Shown one piece after another: positions 47,608 to 59,185 of a DNA stretch of 64,000 bases. The notes below the pieces were generated by a model. The model ran no database searches and was not told the DNA's origin. It saw only the letters and a program-made list of their open reading frames with translations. Source of the DNA: Anaeromyces robustus (taxonomy: Eukaryota; Neocallimastigomycota; Neocallimastigomycetes; Neocallimastigales; Neocallimastigaceae); NCBI GenBank assembly GCA_002104895.1, contig MCFG01000133.1:50001-114000 (forward strand), in the 5' to 3' direction. Positions within the stretch are counted from its first letter, which is position 1; each line of letters begins with the position of its first letter. The position numbers were made by a program, and so were the translations under genes.

Positions 47608-48155
47608 TGTAACGAATCTGAGAATCAGTAAAATAGTAACCATGGTCTAGTGATTAATCACTATGATCATCAGGGCGAACACTCTAGGTTTGACTCACAC
47701 TTGTTCCAAATTTTATAAAAAATTTTATTTTAAAATAATTTATTATAAATTTCTGTATTTTATTCTGTATTTGTTTCTGCATTTTATTTTTGTATTTCTT
47801 CATAGAATTACATGGAATAAAATAAGAAACTCTAAGAAAAAATTATATAATATTTCTTTATTTTTCTATGAGATTCATTTTATATCAAAAAATCTTAGAT
47901 TCTAGTATTTTTTATTATTTTTTTATGAACTTTTATGTTTAAAACTATTTTTCCGATAAAAGTATAAATGGGTGTAAAACTTTTAGTTAAAATATTTTTC
48001 TTTGCGCTTTTATTTTAAACTTATATATATTAGTAATAATTAATTAATAAGTAGTTTGAAATACTACAATGATTAATTACTATTAATTTTTATAATTCTT
48101 TTCTAATAAAACAATTTTAAATAAATAAAATAAAATTTAAAACCATTACGTTACA
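47608..48155 (+). mobile_element. LTR retrotransposon family G, diverged solo LTR
   Basis: 548 bp from TGTAACGAATCTGAG to CATTACGTTACA, shorter than other copies. It retains the tRNA-Glu-like segment (CATGGTCTAGTGATTAATCA) and the AAAGTATAAATGGGTG promoter-like box near 47960. No target duplication (CTACA/ATATT). Old remnant. Confidence 0.8.
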
Positions 48156-48360
48156 ATATTATTGATTTTCATTATATATTTTTTAGATTATATATATTAT
48201 AAATCAAGAAAAGAAAAAAAGAAAAATAACATTATTAGAAAATAACAACCAGTATATTATAATATATATTTATTATTTTTAATATTAAGAAATAAAGGAA
48301 AACCAAAATAGAAAAAAAAAAATTTAATAAATTACTTTATATTAGAAAAAATTATTATAT

Positions 48361-48431
48361 AGCAGCGGTATGTTTCGATCATACGACCTGTGGGTTATGA
48401 GCCCACCACGCTTCCACTGCGCTACGCTGCT
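48361..48431 (-). tRNA. Initiator tRNA-Met (CAT)
   Basis: 71 nt plus discriminator A at 48360. Acceptor AGCAGCG pairs CGCTGCT, so it starts with the A1-U72 pair typical of eukaryotic initiators. A-box TAGCGCAGTGGAAGC, anticodon loop CTCATAA within GGTGGGCTCATAACCCACA, T arm with ATCGAAA instead of TTCGAAA, also an initiator mark. No intron. A family C LTR start lies 14 bp upstream (48446). Confidence 0.95.
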
Positions 48432-48445
48432 TATTTTGCTTTTAT

Positions 48446-49478
48446 TGATAAATAATGAAATTTTTATAGTACTTTTAATTATAATATTAACTTTTAAAAA
48501 TTCTAATTAGTTTTATTTATTATTATTCTCTATAATTTATTATTAATTTACTTTAATTATAATTATTTTCTAAACTTCAAATAATTAATAAATTTTAATA
48601 TTATATTGAATTATCATTTAAAATAATTAATAACATTAATAAAAAAATAATAAGATTATTAAATTATATTTTAAAACAATATCTTTATCATTATTATCTT
48701 AAACTAAATCAATTCTTAAAAATATTATTGAATATTAAATTTATATAAATTATAAACAATTTATAATTAATATTATAAAAATAATAAACGATTCTAAAAT
48801 ATTTTAATTAAATAATATGACTCGAAAATAGTTTCTAAAAACACTTTTAAAATACCTTCTAAATACTTTTTAAATATTCTTTACACTTAAACATTTCTAA
48901 ATTAGAAATAACAACTAATTTTATTTACTTTATAAATAAATAAACAGTTTATCTTTATAATTTTATTAATAATATTATTTATTTTTATTATTTATTTTAT
49001 TACTATTTTTATACATTTTTACTTATTTTATTCAATAATTTTTAATTATTTTATTTATATTTTTATAAATACTTGTATTATTTTATTTATTATTGTAAAT
49101 AGTTTAATTTTAAAGAAAAATATAAATACATGTAAATATTTTTATGTAAATTAATTCTTTACTACTATTTTTAATAATAGCTTAGTCATAAATATAATGA
49201 ATTAATAATTATTAGAATAAATTACTAAATTAAAATATATAATCAACATAAAATAGTTTAGTTAAGAATAAAACTACTATTTAATAAATAATAATAAATT
49301 TAATAAAATTTTAATAAATAAATTTTATATTTTAAACTTAATAATAAAACTGTGTTTTATAAAACAATTTTAGTGTTTAAATTTACAATCTACTGGAAAA
49401 TAACTTAGACAGTTATTCTGAAAATACATAGGTAATATCACTTTCTTCCCTATAAAGAATTAAGATATTACCATTTTG
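48446..49478 (+). mobile_element. LTR retrotransposon family C, LTR upstream of initiator tRNA-Met
   Basis: About 1,033 bp from TGATAAATAATGAAAT; promoter-like AAATATAAATACATG near 49119. Its end block TTAGACAGTTATTC...AATATCACTTTCTTCC matches the end of the copy at 21056-22800. A second family C start (TGATAAAGAATG) follows at 49488. Remnant. Confidence 0.6.
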
Positions 49479-49487
49479 TATTATTAT

Positions 49488-50057
49488 TGATAAAGAATGA
49501 AATTTATAAAAATATAATTAATATTTGCTGAATTTCAAAAATATATAAAATTATTTAAAATATAAATTATAAAATATTTAATTATTTAAATAGTATTTAA
49601 TATAAACAATTATTTATTTTAACTATTTAATGTTCTTAATTTTAATAAATTAATATTTTATTTATAAACAAACTTAAAAATAAGAAAATAATATAAAAAG
49701 AAAATGTAAAATTAATATTTTTAAAAATTGTTACTAATTATCCATAAAAATTAGAATAATAATAATAATTAGAATAATAATATTATTTAAAATAACTACT
49801 AGATTAATAATAATTAAAGATTATAATAACAAATTTTATAATGTTTTTAATAACTAGATTTTAATATTTTTAATACATAAACGAGATGTATTAAATAAAT
49901 TTATAATTTTAATAAAAGTAATTTTAAAACTAAAATACTAAACTTAATAAATTTCTTTTAAATTTTATAATTAAATATGATTTATACAATCATATCTTGA
50001 ACAATGAAGTTATCACTTTCTATTTAATAGAATTAAGATAATTTCAACATTGTTTCA
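49488..50057 (+). mobile_element. LTR retrotransposon family C, shortened LTR
   Basis: From TGATAAAGAATGAAATT to CAACATTGTTTCA. It keeps the GTTATCACTTTCTATTTAAT end block, but is only about 570 bp. A family B LTR starts 4 bp after it. Confidence 0.5.
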
Positions 50058-50061
50058 TTAT

Positions 50062-51265
50062 TGATACAATATTCCCTTAAATATACATTATTTCTAAAAC
50101 CATATTTTTTAAACCTTTTATTCTATATAAACTAACATTAAATAAAACTTCGTTACAATATTATTAAAATCTTAAAACATAATAATTTTATCTATATTAA
50201 AAATTATTCTTATATTATCAATATTTTATTAATATCAAATAAATTTTATTAATTCTTTATAATAAATATTCTTATAATAAATTTTATCAATATTCTTATA
50301 ATAAATAAATATATTATTAATATTTTATAATAAATCTTATTAATATCTTATAATAAATTCTATATCTTTATTAATATTTTAAATAAATCTTATTAATATT
50401 TTATAATAAACTTTATATATATAATAAATAATATCTTAAATAATATTTTATTAAATTTTATAATAATTATTTTATTAATATCAAATATTTTATAATACTT
50501 TATTAATATATCTTATTTATATTCTTATAACAATAATTATTAATATTTCTATTCCTAACCTTTAATAAATTTAATACTTTAATATAATTATAATACATTT
50601 ATAATAATAAATATATAAATAATTATAATTAAATAATAACATTATCCATCCTTTTCCCTTTTTCCCTTATTCTTTCCCTCCAACTTAAAAACCCTGGACA
50701 AATACAGAAAATAAATATTCTGTATAATATTGAAATAAAATAAAATAAATAAAATAATAAAAATTAATTATAAAAATAAATGAATTAAATATAAAATGTA
50801 TAATACAGAAGTTAAATGTATTTCTGTATAAAAGAATAATATTTATTTTTAATTTTTATTTAAAACACTAAATAGATTAATAAAATATTTAATAATTAGA
50901 ATAGAAAATATTAATAAATAATAATAACAATAATAATTAATATTAAAATAAATTTTAGAATAGAATGTTTAGAATAATGAATTATATTATAAAACAAATA
51001 ATAATAATTAGATTAAATAAATAAATAATAATAATAATAATAGTCGAAAGACTATAATAATAAAAATTCATGTATTATAAAAGGAGGATAATTTTTCTTT
51101 CTTTTATAAAAACGATCAATAATTTGTATTTAAAAATAAGAATAATAAATAAAGAAGAGTTAAAACAAAGAGATTATTTTATTTTTAATTTTATTGAATC
51201 CTAGTAATAGTTATTTAAAATAAGTTATTTATTTATTGTTTATGAATATACTGTTTCCTGCATCA
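50062..51265 (+). mobile_element. LTR retrotransposon family B, LTR
   Basis: 1,204 bp from TGATACAATATTCCC to TGTTTCCTGCATCA. It is the reverse complement of 15442-16658 with scattered differences, and shows an uninterrupted version of the site where family A sits in other copies (TTTTTTAAACCTTTTATT, about 50107). Followed at once by another family B start. Confidence 0.75.
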
Positions 51266-51266
51266 T

Positions 51267-53385
51267 TGAAAGTACAATATTCCATTAAATACACCTTATT
51301 TCCAAATTCATATTTTAATTTGGCGAAATGGGTCACATTCAATAAATATTAATTAACTTATTTTAACCCATAAGAATTTAGCAAAATAAATATGAAGAAA
51401 AATAACGATAACTCACCAAATATTGAAGATTTCCTCCGCTTCGCTTTGATTTTGTGCTCATTGGGAAGCTCTGCTCAAGAACAACAACATATCTGAATTT
51501 CAGCATATTAAATATTGGACTTTAAAGGTTTAAACAATATAAAAATATAATTAAATATTTAGTTGGATCCGTAAATAAAAAATTATAAATTTTATATAGA
51601 TAAAATCTTTTAATTTCAATAATTATATTATAACTTATAATATAATAATAATTATTCAGAATTACAGAAAAAACGCCATTAAATAATTTATAAAATATTA
51701 ATTGAATAATAATAATAACTTATATAATTTATTATAATAATTGTTAATTATTTTTTATAATTATTAGAATAGTTGATTATTATATTAATTTAAAGAATTT
51801 CTTAGAATCCTAAAAATTTCTAAAGATTAAAATTTACTTTAAGATCTTAAATAATAAATAGCCCAATTTATCTATTAATTAATTATACAGAAGATATTAT
51901 AAAAATCAAAAAATAAAAATAATTGATTTATAGATAAACAATTAAATAGTATACTAAATAATTAAATAATTAAATAGTTAGATAGTTAAAATAGTTATAA
52001 ATCTAAAATCTTAGATTATAATTCTTATAATTAAATTTATTAATAATTTATATAGTTTTAAATTAGTTTATATTATTAGATTTTTATCAATATTATTTTA
52101 TTCATATATTTTATTTAAAATTATACATGTATAAATATATTAGTAATAGATTATAATAATTATATGTATTAGTAATTAATAGTTTAGAAAAAGTATAAAT
52201 AGGAATAGAAATTACAATTTCTTTTAATCTTTGTAAGATTATTAAATAACTAATGAATTAATTACTTAATAATCTAATTACTTATTTAAACTTTTCTTAA
52301 TTAATTATTAATAAAAATTATTATTATAAAACTTAATTCTCTTAAAAAAAGTGTTCTTTTAATTAATTAATTAATTTCTTGTGTATTAGTAAAAATTTGC
52401 CTATTAATTATATATTTGATTAATTAGTTATTAGTTATTAATTAAACATCTTGACCTGACCATTATTAAACCACAACCAACCTCACTTAACATTAACCTT
52501 TTATTCTTTATAAATTAATATTAAATAAAATTTCTTTATTTAAGATATTAATAAAATTTATTTAGGATATTAATAAAATATTTAAATGTTACTATAAAAA
52601 ATTTATAAAACATTGATAATATAAGAATAATATTTAATAAAGATATTAGTAAAATTATTATATTTTAAGATATTAATAAATATTATCAATTCAATATCTT
52701 AAATAAATCTTATTAATATCTTATAATCAATTCAATATCTTTATTAATATTTTAAATAAATCTTATTAATATTTTATAATATAATAAATAATATCTTTAT
52801 TAAATTTTATATATTATAAATAATATACAGAAATAAATATTCTGTATATTATTTAAATAAAATAAAATAAATAAAATAATAAATAAAATAAATAAAATAA
52901 TAAAAATTAATTATAAAATAAATGAATTAATTATAAATGTATTATACAGAAGTTATAAATATATTTCTATATAAATGTATAATATTTATTTTTAACTTTA
53001 TTTAAAATACAAATAGATTAATAAAAATATTTAATAATTAGAATAGAAAATATTAATAAATAATAATAACAATAATAATTAATATTAAAAATAAATTTTA
53101 GAATATAATATTTAGAATAGTGAATTTAATTATAAAATATATAATAATAATTAAAATATAGTCGAATGATTATAATAACAAATTTATATAATATAAAAAG
53201 AGGATAATTTCTTTCTTTTATAAAACGAACAATAATTTTGTATTTAAAAATAAGCATAACAAATAAAAAAGAGTTAAAATAAAATATTTTTTTATTTTTA
53301 ATATTTATTGTATCCGTGTAATAATTGTTTATTATAAAGTTATATATATTTATTGTTTATAAACATACTGTTTCCTACATCATTA
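51267..53385 (+). mobile_element. LTR retrotransposon family B, LTR split by a family A LTR
   Basis: Left part 51267 to about 51308 (CAATATTCCATTAAATACACC...CCAAATTCAT). Right part 52493-53385 (TTAACCTTTTATTCTTTATA..., ending TGTTTCCTACATCA). The family A copy sits in between, at the same relative position as in the copies at 17124 and 53386. Diverged remnant. Confidence 0.6.
51309..52492 (+). mobile_element. LTR retrotransposon family A, LTR lacking its 5' end and carrying a MITE-like end
   Basis: It starts with the right end of the short inverted-repeat element (TTTTAATTTGGCGAAATGGG, then TCACATTC), followed by family A from AATATTAATTAACTTA to CCTCACTTAACA. TATA-type AAAGTATAAATAGG lies near 52190. 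The MITE-like end occupies the same place as in the copy at 35857, so both derive from one progenitor that carried the insertion. Fragment. Confidence 0.7.
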
Positions 53386-54260
53386 GTGGTATAATATTCC
53401 CTTAAATACCCATTTTTTCCAAACTCATAATTTTAAACTGTCGCGAATATTAGTGGTTTTATAATCGAAATTCACTAATAGATGAGTTGAAATTAAATTT
53501 CGTCATTGACAAAACCATTTAAAATTTGATTTCTAATAAAATAAATATTAAAAAGTATCTAATTTATAAAAATTAAGTGTTTGGAAAATTAAAATAAATA
53601 TACAGAAAATCATATAAAATTCACAGATATGAATAATTACTATATAGATAATTAATTAATTAGTATACTAGATAATCATATAGCTAAAATCTTAGATTAT
53701 AACTCTTTATTTTATTATTAGATTTTTATCAATATTACTTTATTCATATATTTTATTAATAACATAATAATATTATTACTTGTTTTAATATATTTTTTTT
53801 AATTAAATTTTTATAAAAAGATTTTTTATAAAACTTAATTTTTAATAAAAAGATTTTAATAAAACTTTATTTTTAATAAAAGATTTTTAATAAAACTTTA
53901 TTTTTAATATTTTTAATAAGTGTTTAATTATTTGTATTAAATTCTTATGCAATAAAATATTCAAAAATTTGTTTAATTTTATTAATAATTAAACATCTTG
54001 ACCTGACCATGGGTTAAACTAAATCACCCTTTTTTAAGATAAATCTTTTATTCTTTATAAATGAATATTAAATAAAACTTCTTTGTAATATTTATTAATA
54101 TCTTAAATATAATAATTTTATTAATATCTTTACAAAAATTATTTTATTAACATTCATATAATAACAAACTTTAAATAATAATAAATATTTTATAATAAGA
54201 ATTCTTATATTAAATTTTATTAATATTTTATAATAAATATTCTTATAATAAATTTCCCAA
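53386..54260 (+). mobile_element. LTR retrotransposon family B remnant split by a diverged family A LTR
   Basis: Family B start at about 53386-53438 (AATATTCCCTTAAATACCCA...AATTTTAAAC), family A at 53439 to about 54040 (TGTCGCGAATATTAG...CTTGACCTGACCATGG...), then family B again to about 54260. The family A part is about half length with internal loss. Decayed. Confidence 0.55.
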
Positions 54261-54419
54261 GGCGTCTAAAAATTCAAAAATAATAAATTATATCAAGCAG
54301 GAAATTACTCAAATTATTTTTTATTTTTACCATTTATTTTCCCATAAATTATAAAATTAATAATATTGGTATAAATAAACAAACAAATAAACAAATAAAC
54401 AAATAAACAAATAAACAAA

Positions 54420-54463
<44 letters not shown>

Positions 54464-54526
54464 AAATAATAAATAATAAATTATTTATAGGTCATATAAA
54501 TATTTTTTTTTCATTTTAACAATTAG
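54261..54526. other. Spacer with (AAAC/AAAT)n repeat
   Basis: A simple repeat AACAAATAAACAAATAAACA turns into (AAAT)n and (AATA)n over about 54379-54482. Nothing else seen. Confidence 0.7.
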
Positions 54527-54790
54527 CTATAACGAGTAGAAGGATGTGAAAGTTTGTGAAGAAGCGTAGGATGCGAATCCGAGTGGTGGTAGTAGCAGAT
54601 ATTCAAATGGGAACTTTGAAGACTTAAGTGGAAAAAGGTTCTATGTGAACAGCAGTTGGAGGTGGGTAAGTCGATCTTAAAGAGATAGGAAAGCTTGTAT
54701 ACTGGACACGTTATTAAATTAGTGTTAGAATTTAAGCATGTAAAATTATAACATACTAAGGATGTTGACGCCAAAATGGTAAGGTATGGA
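54527..54790 (+). pseudogene. Fragment of nuclear 28S (25S) rRNA gene
   Basis: About 260 bp of near-normal composition in AT-rich surroundings. It contains blocks I recognise from eukaryotic large-subunit rRNA in the right order: CGAGTAG, GTGGTGGTAGTAGCAGATAT, TCAAATGGGAACTTTGAAGA, GGTTCTATGTGAACAGCAGT, GGGTAAGTCGATCTTAA, AGAGATAGGAAAGCTTG. Scattered changes and loss after that show it is a pseudogene fragment, not a working rRNA. The minus-strand open frame here (54523-54774) is a chance effect. Confidence 0.85.
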
Positions 54791-55747
54791 ATTTTTAATT
54801 CTGATATATTTATGTGAAAGACTATAAAAAAAACAATTCCAAAAATAATAATTATACTAATAAAAAATAATAATAATAATAATAATAAATGATAATAGTT
54901 AATAATATCTTTATTTAATATTACTAATATTTCTTAAAAGTATGTTTTATAAAAAAAACAAACTTTAAATTAATATTTTTTATATTTATAATCCATATTA
55001 ATCCATATTAATTTCTTAAAACAATAATATAATATTATATAATGTTATATAATATAGATAATATAATATAATATAAATAATATAAATAATATAATATAAT
55101 ATAATATAATATAAATAATATAAATAATATAATATAATATAATATAATATAATATAATATAATATAATGTATATTATAATATTTGATTATTAAATTTTCA
55201 AAAATGTTCAAATTTGTTGATAAAACTCTTTGTATTTATTAAAAAAAAAAAAAAAAGGAAAAAATTTTTTAATAATAAACCTTATTTAATATAATATTTA
55301 TTATAAAATTTTTTTTATAAAGATAAAAGTTGTTAATATAAAAAAAAGAATAATTTTTTTTAATATTGAAAAGTATTATTTTAATCATTATATAAATAAA
55401 TATATATTTACATAATTAATTTTATTATTGCTATTTATTTTTTCATAAATTATATTACATTATTATTAATTACTATTCACTTTTTTTAATATGAAATATT
55501 TAATATTTATATTTTATAAAACTAATTATAAAATGAAAATCTTTTTTAATATTCACTCCATAGAAAAAGTTTTAATAGAACTTACGATAATTAATCATTT
55601 TTGTATTTGTGTAAATTAGAGCTTTAAAATTTTATTAAAAATTTTTTAGTATATTAAAAATTTTATGAATGTTGACAACCAATAAAATATAATCGATGAA
55701 TACTTTGTTTTAATTAAATAAATTAAATGAAGTTTCTAAAACAGAAA

Positions 55748-55780
<33 letters not shown>

Positions 55781-56336
55781 GAATTATTTGAATTTTTGTA
55801 TAAATTTTTAGTACTTGAAACATTATAAATTTGAATTTATGAATTTATTTATTTATTTATTTTTTTAAAAAACAAAACAAAAAAAAAAAAAAAAAAAAAA
55901 AGCAAAACGAAGATTATCTTGATAATTAAAAAGTATTTTTTAAAAAAATATTTAAAGATAAGAATAAAAAATGATTAAATTATTAAAATTAATAATTAAA
56001 TAAAATATTAAATAATTTAATAAAATAATTGAAAAGTAAGAAAGTAAATATAATATATATATATATAAAATTTAATAAATAAATTTACAATTATTATAAT
56101 TATAATTATAATTACAATTACAATTATAAATAAACAATAATAATAGTTAATAATAATAATATAATAAATAATAAATAGTAATTAATTTAGTAATTTTATA
56201 AAAAAAATATAAAGTTACTATTATTATTTTTCTTAAATAGACAACAGCAACAACAATAATAATTAATTAATTTTTCATAAATAATATTGAACTAAATTGA
56301 ATTTAAAATAGACAAATTAAATATAAAAAACAAAAT
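54791..56336. other. AT-rich intergenic region upstream of the second GT2 gene
   Basis: Contains (ATAAT)n-type repeat at about 55020-55165 and three poly-A runs (55240-55256, 55750-55779, 55878-55900). No gene recognised. The 100 bp before 56337 form the A-rich leader of the GT2 gene. Confidence 0.6.
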
Positions 56337-57135
56337 ATGAGAATAATTAAAGAATTATTAAATTTTTTAATATTGTTTATATCTATAAATTTATTCCAAT
56401 TTGTTAATGCGGAAATTGAAATTGAAAAAGAAACACTAGTTAAAGTTTCTATAATTATTCCATCATATAATTCAGCTGATTATTTAGACCGTTGTATTGA
56501 ACATGCTCTCAATCAAACACTTAGTGAAATTGAAGTTATTGTCATAAATGATAATTCAACGGATGATACTGAAAAAGTTATTGAAAAATATAATAATGAT
56601 GAACGTTTCAGGTCAATTTCGTTATATCCAAACAAAGGACCAAGTGTAGGAAGAAATCTTGGTATCGAAATGGCTGTTGGTGAATTCATTGGCTTTATTG
56701 ATAGTGATGACTATGTTGATTATGAATTTTATGAAAATTTATATAAATTATCCAAGGATAAAGATATTGTTATAGGTGTATTTGTTAATAGTACTAATGA
56801 TACTGATAAATATACTAAACATTCAAAATTTGTAATGTATGGATGTGTTGGCGATAGTATTTGGAGAAAAAGATTTTTAGATAAACATCAAATTAGATTT
56901 ATTCCAAATGTTAATAAAGGAGAAGATATAAGATTTAGGAAAAAAGCTTATAATAGTAAAGCTAGAATTGCTTATGGAGAAGATAACGGTATTTATTATT
57001 ATTATAAAAGAAGAACAGGCTCATTAATGAATTATAGTTCAAATTATATTGAGAATATGACCAATAAAACAAATAATAATAATAATAATAATAATAAAAA
57101 TGTTAATGAAAATCAAATTAAAATCCCTAATAAAG

Positions 57136-57182
<47 letters not shown>

Positions 57183-57428
57183 AATCACAATAATAAAAAT
57201 GTTAATAATAAAAATAATAATAAAGAAAATATATTAAATTTAAATTATATTGTAATAGCTATAGTAATAACATCTATAACTATAATAATACTAATAACGA
57301 TAATATCAATACGTCGTTATAAAGGTTATAAAAGTGTAAACTCCACAAAATTGAATAATGATATGAAAGACAAATTATTAAATAATAGTAATGATAATAA
57401 TGATGAATTTGGTAATAGTGCTGTATAA
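56337..57428 (+). CDS. Type I membrane glycosyltransferase, family GT2
   Basis: 363 aa, one exon. Residues 1-25 are a signal peptide (MRIIKELLNFLILFISINLF...NA). About 36-245 are a GT2 GT-A domain: KVSIIIPSYNSADYLDRCI, INDNSTDDTEKVI, KGPSVGRNLGIEMA, IDSDDYVDYEF with the DxD site, SIWRKRF. A poly-Asn/Lys linker of about 60 residues follows, then one membrane span near 306-329 (IVIAIVITSITIIILITIIS), then a short cytosolic tail. It is a clear paralog of 2400-3368, but with signal peptide plus C-terminal anchor instead of an N-terminal anchor; both put the catalytic domain in the secretory lumen or outside. Donor and acceptor are unknown. Poly-Asn length probably varies. Confidence 0.9.
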
Positions 57429-57499
57429 AAATTTATCAAATCAATCAATTAATCATATTTATTTACAACAAATTTATATTATTAAAAAAAACAGTTAGT

Positions 57500-57575
57500 T
57501 AATAAATAATATTAATATCATTATGTATAAAATAATAATAATATCTTTACATAATGATATTAATATTATTCATTA
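57500..57575. repeat. 28-bp inverted repeat, 20-bp loop
   Basis: Arms 57500-57527 and 57548-57575 are inverse with a single mismatch (TATTAATATCATTATGTA core). Located 72 bp after the GT2 stop codon. Confidence 0.85.
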
Positions 57576-57628
57576 ATAATAATTAAGATATTATTATTAT
57601 ATTGTTAATTATTTGCTAATTAAAATAA

Positions 57629-57663
57629 TAATATACGATTATAAAAATTATAATCGTATATTA
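57629..57663. repeat. Perfect 15-bp inverted repeat, 5-bp loop
   Basis: Arm TAATATACGATTATA, loop AAAAT, exact inverse arm. Contains the only CG dinucleotides in the vicinity. Confidence 0.88.
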
Positions 57664-57988
57664 ATTGCAAAATTATAAACTTAAATCTTTTCTTTATAAT
57701 GTAAAATAAAAAAACCAGAAAACAGAAAATATAAATCAATAAAATAAAAAAAAATATGTATTGGTAATATAGTTTAAAATTATAAAAAAATTGTAAACAT
57801 ATAATATTGAATACAATATAAATATTTTTATTATATAATTTTATAAAAAAATTATTATGAATATTATATTAATAATTGAGTGTTTTATACCATACAATAG
57901 GTAGGAAGATTTTTATTATTTTTTTTTAAAATTATTTTTCTATAAAGTTTTCTTAATGATATATTAATTATTATTTTTTATTATTTTA

Positions 57989-58156
<168 letters not shown>

Positions 58157-58329
58157 TTATTTTATTTTTTCCCTTTTTTTTTTATTGTATTTATATTTAT
58201 ATTAAATTTAAGGGATGTGGGTTTTTTAATATTATATTATATATTATATTAAATTGAATGATATTCTTTTTTTCTTTTTACTTTTTTTTTTTAACATAAA
58301 TTTAATATTTTGGATATTTTTTTTTTTTA

Positions 58330-59185
58330 TTTTAATATTTATATTATTAAGCCACAGATATTTTAATTTAAAAATCAAATTTTATTATTCTAATTAAAAA
58401 TTTTTATTATTATTAAAAATTGTAAATAATAAATTTAAATAATCAAAAGTTGTAAATAATAAAATTAATAATTAAAATGATTAATTTAACTGATAATTAT
58501 TAAATGATTATTACTTGTAAATCAAATAGAAATAATTTCTATTTCTATATTATTTAAATTCTTTTAAATAATAAAAATTATTCTTATTTATTATTTTTAT
58601 TCTTTATTTTCTTTTTTATAATAAAAATTGTTCTTTTTATTTTTATTATTAAATATTATAAATACTTTAAATTCATGTAAAAATATAAATACTTGTAAAA
58701 TTTTTATAAAATTGTTTCGTTATTATTAATATTAATCAAAAATGATAAATATAATAACTAAAAATAAAATAATGATAATAAAAATAATAATAAAAATTAG
58801 TTAAATGTCAAGATAAATTTATAAATTAATAAAATATTAAAGTATTAAACCAATATATTAATAAATCTTATTATTATATAAATTCTAGGGTAACTTAGAT
58901 ATTAATTTTTAATAACTAATTCTTTTATTATTAAAAGTTCTAATTAATTTTTTATTATAAAATTTTATTATAAGAAAGTAAAATTAGAAAAAGATTAATT
59001 AAATATTAATAAATTAAAAAAAAAGAATTATTAATTAAAATAAAAGTTAAACATAATAATAATAAACACTAAATAATAATTGTTAATAGAAAAAAAATAA
59101 TAGAAACTCAAGAATTCAAATTAATATTAGAAATTAAAAGTAAAGTATTGCTATAACCTATTTTTTGATAAAACCATTATATTAA
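58330..59185. other. AT-rich region, possible decayed family C LTR
   Basis: A promoter-like TGTAAAAATATAAATACTTG at about 58676 resembles the family C LTR promoter region (49119), and family A sequence follows downstream. Ends cannot be found. No gene. Confidence 0.35.

Noticed and set aside
54523-54774. Minus-strand frame of 83 codons with several Cys
   Set aside because: It lies antisense to a recognised 28S rRNA fragment, so openness comes from rRNA composition.
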